Shown one piece after another: positions 1 through 6,471 of a DNA stretch of 64,000 nucleotides. The notes under the pieces are model-generated. The model did no database searches, was not told the origin of the DNA, and was given only the letters and a program-made list of their open reading frames with translations. The stretch covers positions 365,959 through 429,958 of the forward strand of contig JAMOPO010000015.1 of assembly GCA_027064425.1 (NCBI GenBank). The letters are read 5' to 3'. The position numbers were made by a program, and so were the translations under genes. Numbering within the stretch: the first letter of the stretch is position 1; each line of letters starts with the position of its first letter. The stretch is from Methanobacteriota archaeon (lineage in GTDB: Archaea; JAADCQ01; Methanopyri; Methanopyrales; Methanopyraceae).

Positions 1-189
1 AAGCACACCGGACGCAAGGCGGTGATCGCCAAGCTGAAGGAGCTGGGCGTGGAGCCGGAGGAGGAGATAGTCGAAGAGGTCCTGCGCGAGATCAAGGCGC
101 TCGGCGACCGGAAGGTGAGGATCACCGACTCGAAGCTCCGGAAGATCGTGAAGCGCGCGGTGGAATCGCGAGGAGATCGTGGCTCATGA
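1..189 (+). CDS. aksA: Homocitrate synthase / isopropylmalate synthase family, C-terminal end (partial)
   Basis: Only the last 62 codons are in the window, open from base 1 to a TGA at 187-189. The peptide starts KHTGRKAVIAKLKELGV and ends with an ITDSKLRKIVKRAVE-like segment. This matches the short C-terminal tail of homocitrate/isopropylmalate synthases (KHSGR...TDedL). The protein stops right after this segment, so it lacks the roughly 120-residue LeuA dimer domain and looks more like AksA/NifV-type homocitrate synthase than LeuA. Homoaconitase-like genes follow at 718, which fits the 2-oxosuberate branch leading to coenzyme B. Assignment to AksA rather than another family member is inference, because the catalytic barrel lies outside the window. 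Confidence 0.72.
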   Translation, partial: KHTGRKAVIAKLKELGVEPEEEIVEEVLREIKALGDRKVRITDSKLRKIVKRAVESRGDRGS

Positions 190-691
190 GGAACTCGACC
201 AGGTCGCTCGCCCTCCGAGAGAACTCGCGGAAGGCCTCTTCCTCGCCCCACCACTCACCCTCCACGCTCGCAAGGCCCTTGGAGACGAGCCTCCGGAGCG
301 CCAGCTCCACCAGCCCGTCCCGACGGGGATCGCCCGTCCGGCCCAGCCGCACCGTCACCGCCCGCCTCCCCCGCCACTTCACCACCCTGAGAGGTAGCGA
401 GCGGCCCCCGACCGGGCCCAACAGGTCACACACGAGGCAGGTCACGTACAGGTCCTCGTCCTTGAGGTACCTACGCCCGGACTCCAGCACCCTGCCCGCG
501 GCCTCCAGCTCCCACATCGGCACGAACCCGCGCGGCCGGTACCGGCCCACGTCCCGCGGGTGACAGTACGGTGGACCGCCCACCGGGCAGGCGAACGCCC
601 GGTGCTCGATCTCGCCCAGGACCACCTCGCACAGGCTCCTCTTGAGCAGCTTCCGACAGTCTTCGCCCGAGAGCGACCGGACCAGGACCAA
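122..691 (-). CDS. Hypothetical protein, Cys-containing
   Basis: A 189-residue frame fills the gap between the aksA-like gene and hacA on the opposite strand. It has six cysteines, including a CPVGGPPYC segment near residue 35 and CLVC near residue 85, which could bind metal. The C-terminal half is charged and helical, with no membrane segment. The last 68 bases overlap the 3' end of the convergent upstream gene. I recognise no family. Codon use and amino acid composition resemble the neighbouring genes, and without it about 500 bases would be empty, so I accept it as a real gene of unknown function. Confidence 0.55.
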   Translation of the reverse strand: MVLVRSLSGEDCRKLLKRSLCEVVLGEIEHRAFACPVGGPPYCHPRDVGRYRPRGFVPMWELEAAGRVLESGRRYLKDEDLYVTCLVCDLLGPVGGRSLPLRVVKWRGRRAVTVRLGRTGDPRRDGLVELALRRLVSKGLASVEGEWWGEEEAFREFSRRASDLVEFLMSHDLLAIPPRASRSSGASSR

Positions 692-717
692 CCGGGAGAC
701 ACCCCGGGGGGCCCGGG

Positions 718-1950
718 TTGGCCAGCGTAGCCGAGCGTATCCTGTCTGAAAAATGTGGCGAGCGCGTCGAGGCCGGAGACGTCGTGGCCATCGAGCCGGA
801 CGTGATCATGCTGCACGACGGGTCCGGGGCCACGGCCCTCCGGACCCTCCGGGAGCTAGGGACGGAGCGCGTGAGGCGGCCGGAGAAGGTCGTCCTAATC
901 TTCGACCACTCCGTCCCACCCAGCTCGGTGGAGGCGGCCAACCGGCAGAACGAGCTCCTCGAGTTCGCCCGGCGGCACGGGATCGAGCGCGTCCACGTGG
1001 ACGAGGGAATCTGCCACCAAATCCTCGTGGAGGAGGGGTACGCCCAACCGGGCCGCGTCGTCTTCGGCGGGGACTCGCACACCCCGACCGTTGGAGCCGT
1101 TTCCGCCCTCGGGTTCGGCTTCGGCGGCACCGACATGGCCTTCACGCTGCTGTACGGTGAGCTCTGGATCCGCGTACCCCGGACCATCCGAGTACACGTG
1201 ACCGGGGAGCTCGAGGCGGGGGTCACGGCGAAGGACCTGGCCCTAACCATCGTCGGCGAGCTGGGGGCCGGGTACGCGGACTACGCCGTTCTCGAGTACA
1301 CCGGCCTGCCGGAGCGCCTGCCCACGGGCGACCGAATGTGCCTGTGTAACCTGGCCACGGAGGCGGGGGCCAAGTCCGCCTACGTACCGCCCAAGGACGG
1401 TCCCGAGGACCTGCGGCCCGGGGACGCCGACGAGGTCGTCGAGGTCGACGCCTCAGAGGTCGAGCCGGTCGTCTCCGTCCCGGACGCCGTGGACGACGTG
1501 AGGCCGGTCGGAGACGTGCAGGGCACCGAGATCACCCGGGTGTTCGTCGGCTCGTGCACCAACGGTCGGTACCGGGACGTTAGGGCGTTCACGGAGGCGC
1601 TGGACGCGCTCGGCGGCCCCGACTCGGACGTCCGAGTCGTGGTCGTGCCGGCCTCCCGACGCGTTCTGCTCAAGCTGACCCGGGACGGGACCCTGGAGCG
1701 CCTCCTCGAGCTCGATGTGACCGTGGCCCCGCCCGGGTGCGGTCCCTGTCTGGGCGAGCACATGGGCGTGCTGGGCGACGACGACGTGTGCGTCTCCACC
1801 GCCAACCGCAACTTCCCGGGCCGAATGGGGTCGACCGAGGCCGACATCTACCTGGCCAGCCCGCTCACCGCGGCCGTGGCCGCCGCCCTGGGGGAGCTCG
1901 CGGACCCGCGCGAGGAGCTCCCCGACAGCGTGCTGGAACGGGTGGGATGA
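718..1950 (+). CDS. hacA: Homoaconitase / isopropylmalate dehydratase, large subunit
   Basis: A 410-residue aconitase-superfamily large subunit. With the small subunit it isomerises homocitrate-type or isopropylmalate-type acids using a [4Fe-4S] cluster. The three cluster cysteines are visible: Cys280 in FVGSCTNGRY, and Cys341 and Cys344 in PPGCGPCLGEH. Other family motifs are FGGDSHTPTVGA near residue 120 and MLHDGSGATA near residue 30. The length is normal for archaeal enzymes. The start is TTG at 718, 26 bases from the divergent gene at 691. The small subunit follows after 3 bases, so the two are co-transcribed. The preceding AksA-like gene and the YLRR loop of the small subunit favour homoaconitase (coenzyme B precursor synthesis) over leucine synthesis, but the two activities cannot be separated from this subunit alone. 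Confidence 0.88.
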   Translation: MASVAERILSEKCGERVEAGDVVAIEPDVIMLHDGSGATALRTLRELGTERVRRPEKVVLIFDHSVPPSSVEAANRQNELLEFARRHGIERVHVDEGICHQILVEEGYAQPGRVVFGGDSHTPTVGAVSALGFGFGGTDMAFTLLYGELWIRVPRTIRVHVTGELEAGVTAKDLALTIVGELGAGYADYAVLEYTGLPERLPTGDRMCLCNLATEAGAKSAYVPPKDGPEDLRPGDADEVVEVDASEVEPVVSVPDAVDDVRPVGDVQGTEITRVFVGSCTNGRYRDVRAFTEALDALGGPDSDVRVVVVPASRRVLLKLTRDGTLERLLELDVTVAPPGCGPCLGEHMGVLGDDDVCVSTANRNFPGRMGSTEADIYLASPLTAAVAAALGELADPREELPDSVLERVG

Positions 1951-1953
1951 GCC

Positions 1954-2457
1954 GTGAGGTGGGAGGGACGCGCCTGGGTGTTCGGCGACGACGTTGACAC
2001 GGACCAGATCATCCCGGGCCGCTACCTCCGGCGGGTCTCCTACGACGAGCTGGGCAGGTACGCGATGACGGGGGCGGACCCGGAGTTCCCGGAGAAGGTC
2101 CGGGAGGGTGACATCATCGTCGCGGGCCGGAACTTCGGGTGCGGCTCCTCCCGGGAGCAGGCGGTCATGGCGCTGCAGCAGGCCGGGGTCGCGTGCGTCG
2201 TCGCACGCTCCTTCGCTCGGATCTTTTACCGGAACGCTCTGAACCGGGGTCTGCCGACGATCGAGGCGCGCGGGGATCCCACGGAGGTCGTTGAGGACCG
2301 TGAGAGGGTCGTCGTCGACCTGGACGAGCTCGTTCTGAGGACAGGGTCGGGCGAGGTGCCCCTCCGCGAGCCACCCGAGTTCGCCCTGAGGGCCTGGCGA
2401 GAGGGCGGTCTGCTGGAGCTTGCCAGGGAGGACCCGGAGCGGCCGCCGTGGCGATGA
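1954..2457 (+). CDS. hacB: Homoaconitase / isopropylmalate dehydratase, small subunit
   Basis: A 167-residue swivel-domain subunit with the family motifs DDVDTDQIIPGRYL (residues 12-25), GRNFGCGSSREQA and SFARIFYRNALNRGL. The substrate-loop motif after the IIPG segment reads YLRR, with Arg26. Methanogen homoaconitases carry YLRT with Arg26 here, whereas isopropylmalate-specific subunits carry YLV-type loops. The arginine therefore supports homoaconitase, which extends the chain from 2-oxoglutarate toward 2-oxosuberate for coenzyme B. The GTG start at 1954 follows a GGTGGGATGA-like ribosome site inside the end of hacA. The next gene overlaps its 3' end by 38 bases. The substrate call is inference from the loop. 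Confidence 0.88.
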   Translation: MRWEGRAWVFGDDVDTDQIIPGRYLRRVSYDELGRYAMTGADPEFPEKVREGDIIVAGRNFGCGSSREQAVMALQQAGVACVVARSFARIFYRNALNRGLPTIEARGDPTEVVEDRERVVVDLDELVLRTGSGEVPLREPPEFALRAWREGGLLELAREDPERPPWR

Positions 2458-2842
2458 CGCCGAGCTGCGCCTCCTCCTGCGGGCCGTCAGGGAGTTGGGC
2501 GCGAGCCGGGTCGTGGAGGTGGGCCACGGGAGGAACCTACGGTACCTCTCGTTCCTGCGAGAGCACGGGGTGGACGCGGTCGGGGTCGAGACGCGAACCG
2601 AGCACGTCCGGAGGGCGCTGGCTCGGGGCCTACCCTCGGTGAACGTGGACGCGGTCGGGGAATCGGGCTGGGTCAGGCGGGTGCTGAGGCCCGACCTGGT
2701 CTACTCGGCGCGGCCCCCGGTGGAGCTGGCTCTGGGCCTCTTGAGGGAGTATTCCCCGGTGCTGCTGAGAATGAGGGAGGAAGAGCGGTGGGAGCTGCCG
2801 GAGCCGACCCGCCGGTTGGGACCCTGGGACCTCTACGCCTAG
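2420..2842 (+). CDS. UPF0146 family protein
   Basis: A 140-residue protein beginning at TTG 2420, inside the end of hacB. The segment ASRVVEVGHGRNLRYLSFL near residues 28-46 and the following GVDAVGVETR resemble the nucleotide-binding start of Rossmann-type methyltransferases and the UPF0146 family of methanogens. No later start keeps the conserved VVEVG region at a normal distance from the N-terminus, so the overlapping TTG was chosen. Function is unknown. It is probably translated from the hacA-hacB transcript. The 3' end overlaps the end of the convergent ABC permease by 4 bases. Confidence 0.7.
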   Translation: MPGRTRSGRRGDDAELRLLLRAVRELGASRVVEVGHGRNLRYLSFLREHGVDAVGVETRTEHVRRALARGLPSVNVDAVGESGWVRRVLRPDLVYSARPPVELALGLLREYSPVLLRMREEERWELPEPTRRLGPWDLYA

Positions 2843-3951
2843 AGGTACTCCCGGACACGGTCGTACAGGACCGAGCCCGCGGCCAGGAAGCCCAGCGTAA
2901 AGCCCAGCAGGATGAGCAGGTCCACGGGGTCCAGGTAGCCCAGCAGCGCGGCCTTCCGGGCCGCGTCACCCATGTAGTACATCGGGTTGATGAGGGCGAA
3001 CGCCCGGGCCCAGCCCGGCATGACGCTGATCGGCATGAAAATGCCGGAGAGGAACATCATCGGGATGGTCACCGCGCCCGTGGCCATCTCCGCGACCTCG
3101 GAGCGGCCGGCGAGCGACGCCATGAGGAGGCCGAGCCCGACCATCGTGGCGGCGGATAGCGCCCCCACCAGGAACAGCAGGACGGGGTGGAGGATCTTCG
3201 CGCCCAGGGCCAGCGCGACGAGCACGACGATCGCGCACCTGACGCATCCCCAGATGGTCATGTTCACGAACCGGCCGATGACGACGTCCCGCGCCCGGAT
3301 GGGGGCCGCGAAGAGGGCGTAGGCCACGCCCAGCTCGATCTCCTCCATCATGAGGCGCCCGAGCCCGAAGATGGAGCCCATCGCCGCGGTCATGACGGCC
3401 AGTCCCGGGACCAGGTAGTCGAAGTACTTCATTCCCTTCACCGGCGTTTGCACGCGAAACGGGTTGAACTGCGGCACGTGGACGGGCCGCTCGGGCGCCG
3501 CTTTCAGCACCGGGGCCAGCCGCCTCACGGAGGACTTGACGGTGCCCGCCACGTGCCTCGCCCAGGACCGCTGGATCTTGTTCAGGACGTACCGGGAGCC
3601 CATCGGATCGGTTGGATCGTAATAGACCGTGGCCTTGCGGTCCGGGAACCCGGACGGCAGGTACAGAAAGACCGAGGCCGAGCCCCGCCGAACCAGGTCG
3701 CGTCCCTCTCGAACGCTCTTCACGTGGATCAGGTGGATCCGATGATCGCACCTCAGCTGGTCAACGATCGGGTCCCCGGCGCCCGAGTCGTGCCGGAGGA
3801 TCGCGACGTTGACGCTGGTTGGCTTCACGTCGTGGAAGGCCCCGTACATCACGATCATCATGACGATGGGCGTGACGATGGTGACCGTCACCCGCCTCCG
3901 GTCCTTCACCCAGGCCTTGAAGTCCCGGGCGGCGATCGTGCGCCAGCTCAC
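2839..3951 (-). CDS. ABC-2 type transporter permease
   Basis: A 370-residue membrane protein with the ABC-2 exporter layout. It has one N-terminal membrane helix (residues 20-40), an external domain of about 150 residues, then five hydrophobic segments from about residue 180 to 365. These include FDYLVPGLAVMTAAMGSIFG and TIPMMFLSGIFMPISVMPGW, which is typical of ABC-2 permeases. The GTG start at 3951 lies 4 bases after the stop of the ATPase gene, so ATPase and permease form a two-gene operon on the minus strand. The substrate (drug, lipid or polysaccharide) cannot be told from sequence. Confidence 0.88.
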   Translation of the reverse strand: MSWRTIAARDFKAWVKDRRRVTVTIVTPIVMMIVMYGAFHDVKPTSVNVAILRHDSGAGDPIVDQLRCDHRIHLIHVKSVREGRDLVRRGSASVFLYLPSGFPDRKATVYYDPTDPMGSRYVLNKIQRSWARHVAGTVKSSVRRLAPVLKAAPERPVHVPQFNPFRVQTPVKGMKYFDYLVPGLAVMTAAMGSIFGLGRLMMEEIELGVAYALFAAPIRARDVVIGRFVNMTIWGCVRCAIVVLVALALGAKILHPVLLFLVGALSAATMVGLGLLMASLAGRSEVAEMATGAVTIPMMFLSGIFMPISVMPGWARAFALINPMYYMGDAARKAALLGYLDPVDLLILLGFTLGFLAAGSVLYDRVREYL

Positions 3952-3955
3952 GCCC

Positions 3956-4663
3956 TCACTCCCCCGCCACCTGCGCCGCGACGGACCGGTACGCGTCCAG
4001 CACGGACCCGTGCTCGCTCATCAGCCGGTCGAACGGCTCGTCCAGGGCCTTGCGGCCCTCCAGGAAGATCAGGACGCGGTCCGGCTCCAGCTGCTCCACC
4101 TCGTGAACGTCGTGGGAGACGTAGAGGACCGTCGTCCCCGACTCGTTGTACTCGCGCACGGCCTCTATCACGTCCTGCCGGGCCGTCGGGTCCAGCTCGT
4201 TGGTCGGTTCGTCGAGCACCAGGATCTCGGGCCGGAGGGCGAGGGCCAGGGCGACGGCGGCGCGCTTCCGCATGCCGCCGGAGAGGTGCTCCACGCGCCG
4301 GTCCATGTACTCGTGCACCTCCAGGAGCTCGAACGGCTCCTCGTCCGGCTCGACACCGTACAGCTCGGCGTAGAACCGGACGTTCTCCCGAACGGTCTGC
4401 TCGAGGTACAGCCCTCCCTGCTGAGGCACGATGGAGACGCGGCGCTTGATGTCCGGGTCGGACGGGTCGCCCCCCAGGACGCGGATCTCGCCCCTGGTGG
4501 GCCTGGTGACGCCGCACACGATCTTGATGAACGTGGACTTGCCGGCACCGTTGGGGCCGAGGATGGCCACGAGCTCTCCCCGGTCTATGTCGACGTTCAC
4601 GGAGCGGAGGGCGACGACCCGCCCGTACTCCTTCCACAGGTTCGTGGCCTGGACGGCGGACAA
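3956..4663 (-). CDS. ABC transporter ATP-binding protein (ABC-2 exporter)
   Basis: ATPase partner of the permease at 2839-3951. It shows Walker A GPNGAGKST, a Q-loop (VPQQGGLY), the signature LSGGM, Walker B ILVLDEPTNELDP and the switch histidine in YVSHDVHEVE. I place the start at TTG 4663, which gives an N-terminus (SAVQATNLWKEYG) typical of ABC proteins and has a GGGGGGTC stretch just upstream. An in-frame ATG at 4708 would add 15 residues of atypical sequence and has its purine-rich site too close. The 21-bp palindrome at 4737-4757 lies upstream, between this operon and the macrodomain gene. Confidence 0.88.
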   Translation of the reverse strand: MSAVQATNLWKEYGRVVALRSVNVDIDRGELVAILGPNGAGKSTFIKIVCGVTRPTRGEIRVLGGDPSDPDIKRRVSIVPQQGGLYLEQTVRENVRFYAELYGVEPDEEPFELLEVHEYMDRRVEHLSGGMRKRAAVALALALRPEILVLDEPTNELDPTARQDVIEAVREYNESGTTVLYVSHDVHEVEQLEPDRVLIFLEGRKALDEPFDRLMSEHGSVLDAYRSVAAQVAGE

Positions 4664-4736
4664 GGTGACCCCCCGCGGCGTCGCCCGGCCGCCCACGCCT
4701 TTGGTCATTCACCCGGGGACCGCGGTTGGAGGAGGG

Positions 4737-4757
4737 TCGTTTCGAACATCGTAACGA
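4737..4757. repeat. 21-bp intergenic palindrome, copy 1
   Basis: The sequence is TCGTTTCGA-ACA-TCGTAACGA, one mismatch from the consensus TCGTTACGA-N3-TCGTAACGA seen at three other places in the window. It lies 18 bases after the macrodomain gene's stop and upstream of the ABC ATPase, both on the minus strand. See the finding on this repeat family. Confidence 0.85.
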
Positions 4758-4775
4758 TTCGTCCGGCGGGAGGGC

Positions 4776-5315
4776 TCAGCGCAGGGCCTCAGCGAACGCC
4801 TCCGCCAGCTCCTCCTCGTACCCCACCAGGAAGACCCTGCGAACCCGCTCGAGCTCCGGAGCCAGCTCCCGGATAACGCCGACCATGGTCTCCGCGGCGT
4901 CCTCGTAGGGGACGCCGCCGACCCCGGTTCCCATCCCCGGGAACGCGACGGACTCCACGCCCAGCTCCTCCGCCTTTTCCAGCGCCGCCCGGGTGGCCTT
5001 CTCGACGTTCTCCACGCCGATCCGCTGGGCCGGCCGCTCCATGGTGGGTGCGTGGATGACGTACTCCGCGCTCAGCCGGCCCGCGGTCGTGGCGACGGCT
5101 TCACCCACGGGGATCGGCGCCTTCTCGCGCGCCTCGCGCTCGATCTCCTCCCCTCCCTTCTCCTTGATCGCGGCCGCCACGCCGCCTCCCATCACGCCCT
5201 GGCTGTTGGCCGGGTTCACGATCGCGTCCGCGTCCTCCAGCTCGGTGATGTCGCCCTGGAGGACGATCACCTCAACCCCTTCCACTTCGGTGCGGAACAC
5301 CTCCTTCAGGGGCAA
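4776..5315 (-). CDS. Macro domain protein (ADP-ribose-binding / deacylase family)
   Basis: A 179-residue single macro domain. The motifs are VLQGDITELEDADAIVNPANSQGVMGGGVAAAI (given in parts: GDIT, IVNPAN, GGGVA), YVIHAPTM and the second loop VAFPGMGTGVGGVP. These form the ADP-ribose pocket, so binding or hydrolysis of ADP-ribose derivatives is likely. The start at TTG 5315 gives an N-terminus (MPLKEVFRTEVEGVEV) that aligns in length with archaeal macro proteins such as AF1521 and has GGGGGTG 7 bases upstream. ATG codons at 5360 and 5357 would add 14-15 basic residues. The gene is followed by the palindrome at 4737. Confidence 0.85.
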   Translation of the reverse strand: MPLKEVFRTEVEGVEVIVLQGDITELEDADAIVNPANSQGVMGGGVAAAIKEKGGEEIEREAREKAPIPVGEAVATTAGRLSAEYVIHAPTMERPAQRIGVENVEKATRAALEKAEELGVESVAFPGMGTGVGGVPYEDAAETMVGVIRELAPELERVRRVFLVGYEEELAEAFAEALR

Positions 5316-5418
5316 GCGCCGGCACCCCCAGCCTCGGGAACCCCGTCGTATCTTCATCACTACGCCCGGGACTCCGCTGGCGCGGTGCTCCTCATCGGCC
5401 TACGGGGGCGCCGGGCGG

Positions 5419-5483
5419 GCCGGTTTCGGCCCCCGTCATACTCATCACCGCTCAGAGGGGACAATGGTTCCTCATCAACCAGC
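5419..5483 (-). ncRNA. C/D box sRNA candidate 1 (2'-O-methylation guide)
   Basis: On the minus strand a 65-base unit reads stem - TGATGA (C box, 5472-5477) - 16-base guide - CTGA (D', 5452-5455) - 3-base spacer - GTGATGA (C', 5442-5448) - 12-base guide GTATGACGGGGG - CCGA (D, 5426-5429) - stem. The ends pair as GCTGGTT with AACCGGC (one G-U pair). Archaeal C/D guides typically have 12 bases between C' and D, as here; the first guide is longer than usual. Both boxes, a short C'-D' spacer and a terminal stem together support the call. No target was identified. Confidence 0.62.
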
Positions 5484-5589
5484 GTGATCGGGGTCAGCGT
5501 GAGCGTGTGCCCGGCGGCTTGCCCGCCCCCTCATCCCGACCCGCGAAGGGAGCGTCAGGGACGGCCTCCGGGCTTTACCGGGCTGCCGA

Positions 5590-5639
5590 CCGGTCGGGGC
5601 ATCCCCGGCGGTCGGGGAGACCGCCCGGTTCCCGACCGG
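5590..5639. other. Nested G+C-rich hairpin upstream of the gene at 5712
   Basis: An outer 9-bp perfect stem (CCGGTCGGG at 5590-5598 with CCCGACCGG at 5631-5639) encloses an inner 7-bp stem (GGCGGTC at 5607-5613 with GACCGCC at 5619-5625). The inner loop has 5 bases. It lies in the 350-base gap between the macro gene and the membrane protein gene, upstream of a TATA-like box. It may be a terminator for something on either strand or part of an unrecognised RNA. No ACA or C/D boxes were seen. Confidence 0.5.
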
Positions 5640-5660
5640 GCGCCCTCGGACTGCCAGGAT

Positions 5661-5668
5661 CTATAATC
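5661..5668 (+). promoter_or_regulatory. TATA-like box for the gene at 5712
   Basis: CTATAATC is one of the few A+T-rich stretches in the gap. It lies about 45 bases before the GTG start, which leaves room for a leader of about 20 bases with the GGGGAGG ribosome site at 5702-5708. Confidence 0.5.
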
Positions 5669-5711
5669 GTTTCCGCCAAGAACCAGCGCGGTCGGCGGGG
5701 CGTGGGGAGGC

Positions 5712-6470
5712 GTGACGCTTGAGGACTACCTGGCCCGACTGAAGGAGTCCAGCGCCGTCCACGAGCCGGACCTGAGGATCCCCGTGAAGCGGGCCCTACT
5801 GCCCTGGGTGCTGACCTACGCGTCGTGGGTCGGGATGGCGCTGCTACCGGGGCCCGAGCGACTCCACGCGCCGCACCCGGGACACTTTGCGCTGCTGGGA
5901 GCGGCCGCGCTCGCGGTCCTGGGCACGCTGCTGGTGGGCGAGGCCCTCTACCTGTATTACCTTTACCTGCTGATCCGGCGCCGCAACGAGCACTTCGAGC
6001 GCTCGCACCGGTTCTTCCTGGCCCTGGTAAGGCTGCTCCGAGAGGCCGGGTACGAGGACGTATCGGCGCTCGAGCTGAAGGTGGAGGAGCTGAGGAGGGA
6101 GCCCAAGAACCCGGTCCTCTGGGTGATCCTCTCGCTGGTCCCGGTGCTGGGGCTCCTGGCCGTCCTTTACGTGTACCACTCGCTGAATCGAGACTTCCAC
6201 GAGCACTCCGTCGTGGAACGCAGCCTGGTGGAGGGCGTGGCCCGGGCCCTGGGAATGAGCCCGTACGAGCCCCCGTTCGAGGTGGAGGAGCTGGAACCGG
6301 TGCCGCGGCGGAGCACCGGCCTGTACCTGCTGCTGACGCTGCTAACGCTCGGGGTCTTCTCCGCGTACTGGTGGTACACCCTGGTACGGGACCCGAACGG
6401 GCACTTCCGGGCACACGAGCGGTTCGAACGGCGGCTGATTAGGGCGATAGAGGAGGGGATGGGAGGGTGA
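5712..6470 (+). CDS. Multi-pass membrane protein, DUF4234-like
   Basis: A 252-residue protein with about four membrane segments: one near residues 20-40, one near 50-80, one near 140-157 (VLWVILSLVPVLGLLAVLYVY) and one near 200-217 (LYLLLTLLTLGVFSAYWWY). Repeated cytoplasmic motifs RRNEHFERSHRF and RDPNGHFRAHERFERR follow the second and fourth segments, so the protein looks internally duplicated, as in DUF4234-like proteins. The GTG start at 5712 follows GGGGAGG. It ends one base before the convergent end of rgyB. Function is unknown. Confidence 0.7.
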   Translation: MTLEDYLARLKESSAVHEPDLRIPVKRALLPWVLTYASWVGMALLPGPERLHAPHPGHFALLGAAALAVLGTLLVGEALYLYYLYLLIRRRNEHFERSHRFFLALVRLLREAGYEDVSALELKVEELRREPKNPVLWVILSLVPVLGLLAVLYVYHSLNRDFHEHSVVERSLVEGVARALGMSPYEPPFEVEELEPVPRRSTGLYLLLTLLTLGVFSAYWWYTLVRDPNGHFRAHERFERRLIRAIEEGMGG

Positions 6471-6471
6471 C

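Noticed and set aside
3187..4876. Plus-strand frames of 420 and 355 codons opposite the ABC transporter genes
   Set aside because: Both are shadows of the minus-strand permease and ATPase, whose motifs are unambiguous.
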